NCBI GenBank assembly: GCA_030692905.1
Contig: JAUYBT010000204.1
Coordinates: forward strand, 1-9,327
Length of the DNA: 9,327 bases
Direction of reading: 5' to 3'
Origin: Bacteroidales bacterium
GTDB taxonomy: Bacteria; Bacteroidota; Bacteroidia; Bacteroidales; VadinHA17
In this document: piece after piece, positions 1 to 7,487 of the stretch
How the letters are laid out: every line of letters starts with the position of its first letter
Numbering within the stretch: position 1 is the stretch's first letter
The notes under the pieces: model-generated
Database searches by the model: none
What the model was told of the DNA's origin: nothing
The model's input: only the letters and a program-made list of their open reading frames with translations
Made by a program: the position numbers and the translations under genes

Positions 1-414
1 CAACATGCCAAAAGATTCTTTAAGTTTCTTGAAGGAGGTATGGTTGAAATAACCGCAACATATCCCGCCGGTAAAATTGATACTACAAAGGAAAATCTTT
101 TTGCTGCAGCAGAAGGTGAGCATGAAGAATGGAGTGATCTCTACCCCGCTTTTGCAAAGGTTGCCGAAGAAGAGGGGTTCAAGAACATCTCAACAGCTTT
201 TAAAGCTATTGCTGCAGTTGAAAAGGGTCACGAAGAAAGATACAGAAAGCTGCTTGAGAATGTAATGAAAGATAAAGTATTCGAACGTGACGAAAAAGTT
301 TTCTGGTATTGCAGGAATTGCGGATATATTCACTTCGGAACGAAACCTCTTAAGAATTGTCCGGCCTGTCTGCATCCCGAAAGTTATTTTGAACTATTAG
401 CGAATAATTATTAA
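1..414 (+). CDS. rbr: Rubrerythrin, 5'-truncated by the window edge
   Basis: Non-haem di-iron protein that reduces hydrogen peroxide in the cytoplasm of anaerobes, taking electrons from rubredoxin or an NAD(P)H oxidoreductase. The frame is open from base 1, so the first ATG (position 40) is internal; the visible 137 residues are the C-terminal part of a protein usually about 190 long. They include the second half of the ferritin-like four-helix bundle, with metal-ligand-type motifs EGEHEEW (residues 38-44 of the fragment) and EKGHEER (74-80). A rubredoxin-like domain follows, with two CxxC pairs (C104/C107 and C120/C123) for one iron. The order, di-iron domain then rubredoxin domain, is that of classical rubrerythrin rather than reverse rubrerythrin. 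The nitroreductase gene starts one base after the stop, so the two are probably co-transcribed. The family call is very secure; the N-terminus is unseen. Confidence 0.96.
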   Translation, partial: QHAKRFFKFLEGGMVEITATYPAGKIDTTKENLFAAAEGEHEEWSDLYPAFAKVAEEEGFKNISTAFKAIAAVEKGHEERYRKLLENVMKDKVFERDEKVFWYCRNCGYIHFGTKPLKNCPACLHPESYFELLANNY

Positions 415-415
415 T

Positions 416-967
416 ATGGTTGATGGAAAAAAAATGCTGGAACTGATTATCAGCCGGCAGAGCGACAGGAAATACAGTGATAAACCGGTTGAGAAGGAAA
501 AGCTTGACAGGATAATTGAAGCCGGAAGGATGGCTCCTTCGGCATGTAATGCACAACCGTGGAAGTTCATAGTTGTAACAGAACCTATGCTGATTGGTAA
601 GATTTCCGAGGCAGCTTCAGCCAAACTGATCGGGATGAATACCTTCGTTTCCCAGGCCCCGGTTCAGTTAATTGTTGTAAGAGAAAAACCGAATATGTCA
701 TCGAAGGTTGGCAGTACTATCAAGAATAAGGATTATTCTCTTATTGATATAGGCATTGCATCGGAAAACATCTGTCTTCAGGCCAGAGCCGAAGGAATAG
801 GTTCATGTATTATAGGCTGGTTTGACGAAAAGATGTTAAGAAAACTTCTTGCTATTCCCAGATCAAAACGGGTCGAACTGATAATCACAATAGGTTATTC
901 ACTGAGTGATCACAGGGAGAAAAAGCGAAAACCTCCTGAGGAGACTATATCATACAATAAATACTGA
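416..967 (+). CDS. Nitroreductase-family FMN oxidoreductase
   Basis: A 183-residue flavoprotein of the nitroreductase superfamily. Such enzymes bind FMN as dimers and use NAD(P)H to reduce nitro compounds, quinones or flavins; the natural substrate here cannot be read from sequence. The FMN-binding N-terminal signature RQSDRKY is at residues 14-20, followed by APSACNAQPWKF (40-51), the typical loop over the flavin. The C-terminal part has the conserved AEGIGSCIIGWF segment (125-136) and a basic tail KKRKPPEE. The length matches the short, single-domain members. The start at 416 lies one base after the rubrerythrin stop and has no good Shine-Dalgarno, so translation is probably coupled; an internal ATG at 434 is an alternative start. 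Pairing with rubrerythrin suggests a role in oxidative or nitrosative stress, which is inference. Confidence 0.92.
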   Translation: MVDGKKMLELIISRQSDRKYSDKPVEKEKLDRIIEAGRMAPSACNAQPWKFIVVTEPMLIGKISEAASAKLIGMNTFVSQAPVQLIVVREKPNMSSKVGSTIKNKDYSLIDIGIASENICLQARAEGIGSCIIGWFDEKMLRKLLAIPRSKRVELIITIGYSLSDHREKKRKPPEETISYNKY

Positions 968-970
968 TCA

Positions 971-2164
971 TTATTTCAGTCGCTCCAGCGCACCCTTTAT
1001 TCTCTTTACAGCCTCAACCAGAAGATCGTCGGAGGTTGCATAAGATATTCTCAGACAGTCTGGGGCACCGAAAGCATCACCTCCGACAGTTGCAACCTGT
1101 GCTTTGTCGAGCAGGTAGAGTGCAAGATCATCTGAATTGCCGATCTTTGTCTCACCATCGGACTTACCTAAATAATAGCTAATATCCGGCATCACATAAA
1201 AGGCTCCCTGCGGTACTCTCACTTTAAGTCCTTTTACATCTTTTAGCAGGCCACAGATAAGGTCGCGGCGGCGAAGAAATGCCTCTTTCATCATTTTTTG
1301 TGAGTCTCCTGTGCCCTGTATTGCAGCCAGTGCGGCGCGCTGGGCTATGGAACAGACACCTGAGGTGAATTGTCCCTGTAACTTATTGCATGCCTTTGCA
1401 ATCCACAAGGGTGCGCCGATATATCCTATCCTCCACCCTGTCATTGCATATCCTTTTGATACACCATTAACAGTGATTACCCTGTCGTAGATAAAATCAA
1501 AAGAAGCCATACTTACATGCTCACCTGAAAAAATTATGTGTTCATATATCTCATCTGAAATAATGAATAATCCTTCATATTTTTCAACTACCCTGGCAAT
1601 TTTCTCCATTTCATTCCTATCATAAACCATCCCTGTAGGGTTCGAAGGAGAATTGAAAATTATTAATCTTGTTTTGCCGGTTATTGCAGCCTCAAGCTGG
1701 TCGGGTCTGATCTTGAAATCGTTTTCAAGCTTCGCCTCCACAACTACAGGTGTACCACCTGCAAGAATTATCTGATCATAATAACTCACCCAGTAGGGTG
1801 CCAGAATAATAACCTCGTCACCCGGATTGATTATTGATAATATTACGTTTATCAGCGAGTGCTTCCCTCCGGCTGATACAATTACCTGATCGGAAGAATA
1901 ATTAACACCATTCTCCTCTTTGAACTTTTTCGAGATTGCTTCCCTGAGATCATTATAGCCTGGTACCGGAGGGTACCTGGAATAATTGTCATCAATAGCT
2001 TTCTTTGCTGCTTCTTTGATGTAATCAGGAGTGTTGAAGTCAGGTTCTCCCAGACTAAGGCTGATAATATCGATACCTCTTGCCTTTAATTCCCCGCTCT
2101 TCTGAGCCATAGCAAGTGTCTGCGAAACTGATAAAGATTTAATTCTGTCTGATAGATATTCCAT
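971..2164 (-). CDS. aspC: Class I PLP-dependent aminotransferase, aspartate aminotransferase type
   Basis: Cytoplasmic fold-type I transaminase, probably interconverting aspartate and 2-oxoglutarate with oxaloacetate and glutamate. All class I landmarks are present: SLGEPDFNTP near the N-terminus (37-46), NPTG at 175-178 (the Asn contacts PLP), SDEIYE with Asp204 and Tyr207, the Schiff-base Lys237 in NGVSKGYAMTGWRIGY, Arg245 for the PLP phosphate, and Arg372 in CLRISYATS for the substrate alpha-carboxylate. Length (397) and the SKxxxMTGWRIGY form match the bacterial subgroup Ib enzymes seen in thermophiles, Bacillus and Bacteroidota. Some of these also act on prephenate or other amino acids, so substrate is less certain than family. 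It ends 3 bases from the convergent nitroreductase gene with no strong terminator between them. Its promoter lies about 45-75 bases upstream (see 2209-2238). Confidence 0.93.
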   Translation of the reverse strand: MEYLSDRIKSLSVSQTLAMAQKSGELKARGIDIISLSLGEPDFNTPDYIKEAAKKAIDDNYSRYPPVPGYNDLREAISKKFKEENGVNYSSDQVIVSAGGKHSLINVILSIINPGDEVIILAPYWVSYYDQIILAGGTPVVVEAKLENDFKIRPDQLEAAITGKTRLIIFNSPSNPTGMVYDRNEMEKIARVVEKYEGLFIISDEIYEHIIFSGEHVSMASFDFIYDRVITVNGVSKGYAMTGWRIGYIGAPLWIAKACNKLQGQFTSGVCSIAQRAALAAIQGTGDSQKMMKEAFLRRRDLICGLLKDVKGLKVRVPQGAFYVMPDISYYLGKSDGETKIGNSDDLALYLLDKAQVATVGGDAFGAPDCLRISYATSDDLLVEAVKRIKGALERLK

Positions 2165-2208
2165 ACTTTTAATTATATAGTGACCACAAAAACCGAAAAG
2201 GACGCAAC

Positions 2209-2238
2209 CAAATGTATGAAGTTAAATTGAAAAACAAA
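2209..2238 (-). promoter_or_regulatory. Predicted Bacteroidota-type promoter of the aspartate aminotransferase gene
   Basis: Read on the minus strand, TTTG (2238-2235) is followed by an 18-base spacer and TACATTTG (2216-2209), an exact TAnnTTTG -7 element. Transcription would start near 2202-2205, leaving a leader of about 40 bases before the ATG at 2164. The motif is established for the primary sigma factor of Bacteroidota; its use here is inferred. Confidence 0.6.
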
Positions 2239-2289
2239 ACATGAGGAGACAAATTGGTACCTTCAGATCAGCGGGAAAAACTATAATGA

Positions 2290-2318
2290 TTGAAAATAAA
2301 AAGAAAAACTTAAGTTTG
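2290..2318 (+). promoter_or_regulatory. Predicted Bacteroidota-type promoter of the small membrane-protein gene
   Basis: TTG (2290-2292), an 18-base spacer and TAAGTTTG (2311-2318) fit the -33/-7 pattern of Bacteroidota. The -33 part is only TTG. Transcription would start around 2322-2325, about 20 bases before the ATG at 2344. It faces away from the aminotransferase promoter in the same 179-bp intergenic region. Confidence 0.55.
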
Positions 2319-2343
2319 TATATTAATCCAATAATACAGAACA

Positions 2344-2865
2344 ATGGAAATACTGGCAGATATTCTGAAAATCACCATCCCTGCACTGATAGTCTTTTTT
2401 ACTGCATGGGTTATTCTTAAAAATATGATTAAGAACGACCAGGACAAAAGAATGCAGGAACTGATCCTTCAGAACAGCCGGACAGTAACTCCCATAAGAC
2501 TACAGGCTTACGAAAGAATAGTTCTTTTTCTGGAAAGGATCTCCCTCGAATCACTTCTGGTGAGAGTCAGTTCATCGGACATGACAGCCTCGCAGCTGCA
2601 TTCAGCCCTTCTAAATACTATCCGGAGCGAATTTGAACATAATCTGTCACAACAGATCTATATGAGCCAGCAAGCCTGGGAAATAGTCAGGAATGCCCGT
2701 TCCAATATGATCAAAATAATCAACAGTGAAGCTGAGAAGATGCCGGCGAATGCATCAGGCATGGCGTTTAGCAAACAACTTCTGGAAAAGATTATGGAAC
2801 TCGAAAAGGAGCCGACACGGGCGGCGATAGATTATATTAAGGGTGAGATTGCGAGGATGATCTAA
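2344..2865 (+). CDS. Small protein with one N-terminal membrane segment, Bacteroidota-restricted family
   Basis: A 173-residue protein with no enzymatic motif that I can recognise. Residues 8-26 (LKITIPALIVFFTAWVILK) form one hydrophobic membrane helix followed at once by a charged stretch (KNMIKNDQDKR), so the rest is probably cytoplasmic. The soluble part looks almost entirely helical, with a segment IRLQAYERIVLFLERI (51-66) that I recall from uncharacterised Bacteroidota proteins, possibly the family called DUF7935; that name is from memory and unverified. The C-terminal half is amphipathic and may be coiled coil. A promoter sits just upstream. The stop codon overlaps the stop of the convergent htpG gene. 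Function unknown; a membrane-anchored scaffold or regulator would fit but is speculation. That it is a real gene is supported by its length, normal composition and promoter. Confidence 0.85.
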   Translation: MEILADILKITIPALIVFFTAWVILKNMIKNDQDKRMQELILQNSRTVTPIRLQAYERIVLFLERISLESLLVRVSSSDMTASQLHSALLNTIRSEFEHNLSQQIYMSQQAWEIVRNARSNMIKIINSEAEKMPANASGMAFSKQLLEKIMELEKEPTRAAIDYIKGEIARMI

Positions 2866-4907
2866 AGCAGCTCCACGCTCCTCTTCACGAATACACTAAG
2901 CTCTTCCCCCCTCAGCATATTATTTGCAAGTAAAGCCAGATCAATAAGTTGTTTAACTACCTTATTTGCAGTGCCATATGACTCAAGTACTTCTTTCCTG
3001 GCATTTTCAACAACAGAAAGATCCTTACGGAGTTTCTCGAGATCATCCTTTTCCAACTGGCTGATTTCATCCGCTTTTTTCTTATTATGCTCCTGTTCCA
3101 TGAAATCAATCTCTTCTTTTAATCTCTTTCTCACCACGTTGTTTTCAGTCAGTTTAGCGCCTGCCTCAGTCTGAAGATCTTCAGAAATTTTTACCACTAG
3201 CTGATGGTTTGGATTAACAACCAGATTATAACTATCGGGCAATTCACCATAAAAGTTCATCCCTCCTCCTATCTGTGACATCTCCTTCATCCTGCGCATA
3301 AATTCAGACTGAGTAATTATGACAGGAGCATCATTCTCATCGAGAGTTTCAAAAACGACATTATAGATCTCTTTTGATTTTACCCTGACGTTGAAAACAC
3401 TTTTAAGGTCATCCTTTTGCTCTACAGATAATTTAGATTCACGCGTTTCCTCTTTCTGAATAAGCTTGTCAACAACATCGGAATCGACCCTCACAAATCT
3501 CGAATCCTTTAATTTTGTTTCAAGATGATTAATAAGGTGAACATCCAGCTGTCCATCGAGAATTAAAACATCATAACCTTTATTTCTCGCTTTGTCGATA
3601 TATGTGTACTGATCTGTCTTGTTTGTTGAATAGAGATATATCAGCGTTTTATTTTTGTCAGTCTGGTTTTCCTTTATGATCTTCTCATATTCCTCAAATG
3701 TAAAGTACTTATCTTCAGTATTTTTCAGAAGTGCAAACTTTGAAGCTTTTTCATAGAACTTCTCTTCGGTTATCATACCATATTCGATAAACAGCTTAAG
3801 ATTATCCCATTTTTTCTCAAACTCTTCCCGGTTATTTTTAAATATCTCACTGAGCCTGCCGGCAACTTTTTTGGTGATATGACTCGATATCTTCTTCACA
3901 TTCGAATCGCTCTGGAGATAACTTCTTGAGACATTAAGTGGGATATCCGGTGAATCAAGAACCCCATGCAAAAGAGTAAGAAACTCCGGAACTATGTCTT
4001 CCACAGAATCTGTTACAAAAACCTGGTTGCAATACAGCTGAATCTTATTCTTCTGTATTTCGATGTTGCTCTTGATCTTCGGGAAATATAAAATACCGGT
4101 CAATTTAAACGGGTAATCAACATTGAGATGAATATGGAACAATGGCTCATCGCCCGCAGGATACAACTCACGGTAAAACTTCAGGTAATCCTCATCTTTA
4201 AGGTCAGCCGGTTTGAGGGTCCATGCAGGTTTGGTGTTATTAATAATTTTGTCTTTCCCGGTTTCAACCATTTTACCATCTTTCCACTCTTTCTCTTTTC
4301 CGAATGCAATATCAACAGGAAGGAACTTGCAATATTTTTTCAGGAGTTGTTCAATCCTGCTCTCCTCAAGAAACTCTTTTGAATCTTTATCAATATATAA
4401 AATGACATCTGTTCCTATGTTTTCTTTTTCAACCTCTTCAATGGAAAACTCCGGACTGCCATCACAGTTCCATTTAACAGCCTGAGCCCCATCCTGATAT
4501 GATTTGGTTATTACTTCAACTTTATCTGATACCATGAATGAGGAGTAAAAACCAAGACCAAATTGGCCGATAATTGCGCTTGTCTGATCTTTATATTTAT
4601 CGAGGAAATCATTAGCACTTGAAAATGCGATCTGGTTCATGTATTTATCCAGCTCTTCCTTTGTCATGCCTATACCATTGTCAGAAACTTTTATAGTTTT
4701 TTTCTTCTTGTCAACTGACACGTGGATGGTTGTTTCGCCCAGAACTCCCTTATAATCCCCAACGGAAGCTATTGTCTTCAGCTTCTGGGTTGCATCTATT
4801 GCATTTGAGATAAGCTCACGGAGGAATATCTCATGATCTGAATAGAGGAATTTTTTTATTATCGGGAATATGTTCTCAGTTGTTACGCCAATTTTTCCGG
4901 TTTGCAT
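2862..4907 (-). CDS. htpG: Molecular chaperone HtpG (bacterial Hsp90)
   Basis: Cytosolic ATP-dependent homodimeric chaperone that remodels partly folded client proteins, usually with DnaK. The N-terminal GHKL ATPase domain shows the catalytic Glu31 and Asn35 in FLRELISNAIDA, the nucleotide-binding Asp76 in SDNGIGM (75-81), and the lid-proximal GQFGLGFYSSF (114-124). The middle domain carries Arg328 in LNVSRSYLQ, equivalent to the arginine that reaches the gamma-phosphate in Hsp90s. The C-terminal domain has EFMRRMKEM followed by a lysine/glutamate-rich helical segment and the dimerisation helices; there is no MEEVD tail, as expected for a bacterium. At 681 residues it is longer than E. coli HtpG (624) but normal for Bacteroidota. 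No CIRCE element or exact TAnnTTTG match is visible upstream, so heat control cannot be judged. Its stop overlaps that of the facing gene. Confidence 0.98.
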   Translation of the reverse strand: MQTGKIGVTTENIFPIIKKFLYSDHEIFLRELISNAIDATQKLKTIASVGDYKGVLGETTIHVSVDKKKKTIKVSDNGIGMTKEELDKYMNQIAFSSANDFLDKYKDQTSAIIGQFGLGFYSSFMVSDKVEVITKSYQDGAQAVKWNCDGSPEFSIEEVEKENIGTDVILYIDKDSKEFLEESRIEQLLKKYCKFLPVDIAFGKEKEWKDGKMVETGKDKIINNTKPAWTLKPADLKDEDYLKFYRELYPAGDEPLFHIHLNVDYPFKLTGILYFPKIKSNIEIQKNKIQLYCNQVFVTDSVEDIVPEFLTLLHGVLDSPDIPLNVSRSYLQSDSNVKKISSHITKKVAGRLSEIFKNNREEFEKKWDNLKLFIEYGMITEEKFYEKASKFALLKNTEDKYFTFEEYEKIIKENQTDKNKTLIYLYSTNKTDQYTYIDKARNKGYDVLILDGQLDVHLINHLETKLKDSRFVRVDSDVVDKLIQKEETRESKLSVEQKDDLKSVFNVRVKSKEIYNVVFETLDENDAPVIITQSEFMRRMKEMSQIGGGMNFYGELPDSYNLVVNPNHQLVVKISEDLQTEAGAKLTENNVVRKRLKEEIDFMEQEHNKKKADEISQLEKDDLEKLRKDLSVVENARKEVLESYGTANKVVKQLIDLALLANNMLRGEELSVFVKRSVELL

Positions 4908-5038
4908 ATCTTATAGTTTTATTGTTAAACATTAATAGTCTGCCCTTCACTTTCAAAAGATGTGCCGTTAGTTTCCGACTGACAAATAGTCATTTTTTAG
5001 AAATACCCCGGAAGCTTGAAATAAGCTATAAGTATTAC
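4908..5038. other. Intergenic region between htpG and the secreted-protein gene
   Basis: These 131 bases must hold the htpG control signals unless htpG is read through from upstream. I see no exact TAnnTTTG element on the minus strand; the nearest is ACTATTTG (4990-4983), a poor match. There is no inverted repeat of the CIRCE type and no strong terminator. A weak 5-bp stem around 5012-5027 (AGCTT/AAGCT) lacks a T-tract. Confidence 0.4.
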
Positions 5039-5866
5039 CTATTCTTTGTTTCTGGCATCAACATTTATTTTTAATCTCCATAATCCATTTTCAAAATTGT
5101 ATGCATCGAATGAATAATCAGAACCATAGTACTGACGGTCATCTTTCAGAGCCGGTGAGAATGGAACAAGGTGATCAAAAACGATTGAGATGTCAGAGCT
5201 GAATCTTAAAGACATCATACCGTTCGATGCATATTCAAAAACTTCCCTGAATTTTATCTTCTCCTCTGAAGCAAACCATTTTTTTCCAAATATTATTGAA
5301 GCATCAGGAGTAAAGCTCAATACCTCTATGATCTTCCTGCTGATAAACGGGTTGCCATAATCAATACCCAGTAATATCCAGCATTTTTTATCATTTATTA
5401 TGTATGGTTTAATATCATAATACAAAGCTCCATACCAGTCCGGTTCAGCATAAACAGTATCTGTCGTTACCTGATCTTCCCTGTAAGTAGATGTTAACCG
5501 GTAAATCCTGTTTTCTTTTCCCGGTTCAGTTTTTCTGATGAAATAGCAGAAATACCGGCTTTGACCACTCCCAAGAACCAGATTCCATGTAACGATTTTC
5601 AGCAGAGAGTCGGGAGAAGTGATCTGACCCAGGTAACGAAGGTTTTTGAACCTATGATTAAACACTGTATCGGATTTAACATAGCTGTCGATAATAAATC
5701 TGATCGAATCATTGATCCGTAAACGGTCAATGTCAACGTAATTACTGAGCAGCCGGCCGTAAAGTTTCTCAAGTACCTGAGGTGTATCATTTACGGGTGC
5801 CTGGCCTTTGACTGTGCTTGTTGAAATTGCTACTATTATAATAAGATATAGTAAAAGATTCCTCAT
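5039..5866 (-). CDS. Secreted protein of unknown function with signal peptide
   Basis: A 275-residue protein I cannot assign to a function. The N-terminus (MRNLLLYLIIIVAISTSTVKGQAP) is a classical Sec signal peptide, with likely cleavage after Gly21; there is no lipobox cysteine, so the mature protein is probably periplasmic or surface-exposed rather than a lipoprotein. The mature part is rich in aromatic residues and alternating beta-strand patterns. Conspicuous segments are EPDWYGALYYDI (141-152), KKCWILLGIDYGN (160-172), RKIIEVLSF (177-185), REVFEYASNGMMSLRF (207-222) and IVFDHLVP (228-235). I recall similar proteins in other Bacteroidota, unverified. No catalytic motif or outer-membrane anchor is evident. 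Its start codon overlaps the stop of the upstream class III aminotransferase by ATGA, which makes the two translationally coupled. This start gives the signal peptide, which supports the choice. Confidence 0.85.
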   Translation of the reverse strand: MRNLLLYLIIIVAISTSTVKGQAPVNDTPQVLEKLYGRLLSNYVDIDRLRINDSIRFIIDSYVKSDTVFNHRFKNLRYLGQITSPDSLLKIVTWNLVLGSGQSRYFCYFIRKTEPGKENRIYRLTSTYREDQVTTDTVYAEPDWYGALYYDIKPYIINDKKCWILLGIDYGNPFISRKIIEVLSFTPDASIIFGKKWFASEEKIKFREVFEYASNGMMSLRFSSDISIVFDHLVPFSPALKDDRQYYGSDYSFDAYNFENGLWRLKINVDARNKE

Positions 5867-7068
5867 TTCTTCTTTGCATTATCTATTGCAACATCAAGCA
5901 GCTTTTTCAACTGTCGGCAAGCCATGGATATCTCATCTTCGCTAATAGTCAATGGCGGAGCTATCCTGAAGGAATTGTTGCAGAAAAGAAAATAATCAAG
6001 AATCAGGCCATAATCCGGAGCATGGGCAATGACATACTGAACATATTCAGGATCTGTAAGTTGAACCGCCAGCAAAAGACCTTCCCCCCTCACCACTGAA
6101 ATCAGAGGGTGGTTGAGCTCCTTTTTAAACAGTGATGACTTTGTGTTACAGGTCTCGACAAGTTTTTCTTCAATAATTACGTTAAGTGAAGCAAGGCCGG
6201 CGGCACAACAGACCGGATGACCACCGAAAGTTGTAATATGGCCCAACGGTGGGTTTGATACCAGTGCTGACATAATCTCTTTTGAAGAGATGAATGCACC
6301 CAGTGGCATTCCTCCTCCGAGGGCTTTTGCAAGAAGCAATATATCGGGTACAACGCCGAACCTGTTAATTGCGAACATAAAGCCAGTACGGCCAAAACCT
6401 GTTTGTATCTCATCGAAAATCAACAAGGTGCCGGTTGAGTTGCATTTGCTTCTGATCTTTTCGAGGAAACGATTTTCAGGATAGATAACCCCGGCCTCTC
6501 CCTGTACCGGCTCGATAATTACGCAAGCTGTTTTGTCGTCAATTGAGTCCAGTGAATTTTCATCATTAAAACCAACCTGGTAAGTATCAGGCAGCAAAGG
6601 TCTGAAGGCATTTCTGTAAAATTCACTTCCCTGGATACTCAATGCGCCGTGAGTACTTCCGTGATAAGAATTATTGAAGGATATTATACGACTTCTGCCG
6701 GTGAATCTTTTAGCAAGTTTCAGAGCGCCCTCGACTGCTTCACTGCCGGAGTTCACAAAATAGCAGGTATTCAGTTCAGGTGGAAGAATTTCTGCCAGTC
6801 GCTCAGCATATTTCACCTGAGGGCTTTGAATAATCTCACCATAGACCATCAGATGCATATAGAAATCAACCTGATTTTTAATTGCTTCAACTACTTTCGG
6901 ATGGCGGTGGCCGGTATTACTCACAGATACTCCGGAAATAAGATCAAAGTATTTTTTACCGTCAGGTCCGTACATAAACACCCCTTCAGCTCTGACAATT
7001 TCAATCATCATAGGTGCTGATGAAGTTTGTCCGAGATGCCGGAGGAAGAGTTGACGGTTTGTAAGCAT
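5863..7068 (-). CDS. Class III PLP-dependent aminotransferase (acetylornithine/GABA type)
   Basis: Cytoplasmic omega-type transaminase. The class III pattern is complete: NSGSEAVEGALKLAKR (106-121) for the PLP phosphate, SYHGSTHGALS (134-144), EPVQGEAGV (186-194), FDEIQTGFGRTG with Asp219 contacting the pyridine nitrogen, the Schiff-base Lys248 in LLAKALGGGMPLGAF, and TTFGGHPVCCAA (279-290), whose Thr meets the phosphate across the dimer. The family includes ArgD (acetylornithine), GabT (4-aminobutyrate), ornithine and lysine transaminases; the substrate cannot be fixed from sequence, and no arginine-pathway gene is adjacent, so I give no symbol. Length (401) is typical of ArgD-like members. 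The stop overlaps the start of the secreted-protein gene (ATGA). The ATG at 7068 is only 30 bases from the end of the HU terminator, with no recognisable promoter between, so expression may depend on read-through or a hidden promoter. Confidence 0.93.
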   Translation of the reverse strand: MLTNRQLFLRHLGQTSSAPMMIEIVRAEGVFMYGPDGKKYFDLISGVSVSNTGHRHPKVVEAIKNQVDFYMHLMVYGEIIQSPQVKYAERLAEILPPELNTCYFVNSGSEAVEGALKLAKRFTGRSRIISFNNSYHGSTHGALSIQGSEFYRNAFRPLLPDTYQVGFNDENSLDSIDDKTACVIIEPVQGEAGVIYPENRFLEKIRSKCNSTGTLLIFDEIQTGFGRTGFMFAINRFGVVPDILLLAKALGGGMPLGAFISSKEIMSALVSNPPLGHITTFGGHPVCCAAGLASLNVIIEEKLVETCNTKSSLFKKELNHPLISVVRGEGLLLAVQLTDPEYVQYVIAHAPDYGLILDYFLFCNNSFRIAPPLTISEDEISMACRQLKKLLDVAIDNAKKK

Positions 7069-7097
7069 GAGAAGATGAAGAAATTATTCAGAAATGG

Positions 7098-7121
7098 AAA
7101 AAGGGGTGTAAAAACACCCCT
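7098..7121 (-). terminator. Intrinsic terminator of the HU gene
   Basis: On the minus strand an 8-bp perfect stem (AGGGGTGT/ACACCCCT, 7121-7114 with 7109-7102) closes a TTTT loop, and the 3' arm runs into T residues (7102-7098). It begins 23 bases after the HU stop codon. On the plus strand no T-run follows, so the signal is directional. It separates HU from the class III aminotransferase gene downstream. Confidence 0.85.
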
Positions 7122-7143
7122 AAACAATCTCAATCAGTTAAGA

Positions 7144-7413
7144 TTAAAGACCTTTGTTAAGAGCTGGAGCTGCTTTGAATTTAACAACTTTTTTAGCAGG
7201 AACGTTCAGTTTAGCACCGGTACGTGGGTTACGAACTACTCTTGCACTTCTTTTGTTAACATTGAAAGTACCCATGCCTGGAAGCTGGATTCTCTCACCT
7301 TTTTTCATTGCTTTTCCAAAAGCTCCAACAAATGAGTTTAAAGCTTTGCCTGCATCTTTAATAGAAAGACATGCATCAGCGGCGATTGCATTAACCAATT
7401 CTTTTTTTGTCAT
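7144..7413 (-). CDS. HU-family DNA-binding nucleoid protein
   Basis: An 89-residue histone-like protein that binds and bends DNA as a dimer. It begins MTKKELVNAIA, has the helical N-terminal body with FGKAMKKGERIQLPGMGTF (the GMGTF turn at 46-50), and then the two-stranded DNA-embracing arm: NKRSARVVRNPRTGAKLNVPA (53-73), with Pro63 at the position of the proline that intercalates between base pairs in HU/IHF. The arm is rich in Arg and Lys. The C-terminus VVKFKAAPALNKGL is standard for HU. Nothing indicates an IHF subunit partner nearby, so a homodimeric HU is most likely. The gene is monocistronic: it has its own promoter (7457-7487) and terminator (7098-7121). No Shine-Dalgarno is seen; the leader before the ATG is A/T-rich, as is common for strongly translated genes in this phylum. 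Confidence 0.97.
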   Translation of the reverse strand: MTKKELVNAIAADACLSIKDAGKALNSFVGAFGKAMKKGERIQLPGMGTFNVNKRSARVVRNPRTGAKLNVPAKKVVKFKAAPALNKGL

Positions 7414-7456
7414 AATGTAAAAAATTTAAGGGTTAGACCAATCTTATAATTGAATA

Positions 7457-7487
7457 CAAATTTATTTTTTTTTAATTCATGTGCAAA
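7457..7487 (-). promoter_or_regulatory. Predicted promoter of the HU gene
   Basis: On the minus strand TTTG (7487-7484), a 19-base spacer and TAAATTTG (7464-7457) match both elements of the Bacteroidota consensus exactly. Transcription would start near 7450-7453, giving a leader of about 38 bases. This is the best promoter in the window. Confidence 0.75.

Noticed and set aside
963..980. Small dyad ACTGA/TCAGT between the nitroreductase and aspartate aminotransferase genes as a shared terminator
   Set aside because: The stem is only 5 bp with an 8-base loop, has low GC and no T-tract on either side.
4128..4485. Plus-strand open frames of 84 and 90 codons opposite htpG
   Set aside because: They are antisense to the conserved middle and N-terminal domains of HtpG, overlap each other in different frames and show no family features.
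4908..5038. Heat-shock control element (CIRCE or similar) for htpG
   Set aside because: I looked for the long GAGTGCTAA-type inverted repeat and found none; no convincing alternative operator was seen.
6649..7020. Plus-strand open frame of 123 codons opposite the class III aminotransferase
   Set aside because: It is the antisense shadow of a well-conserved coding region; the amino-acid sequence looks random and no promoter faces it.
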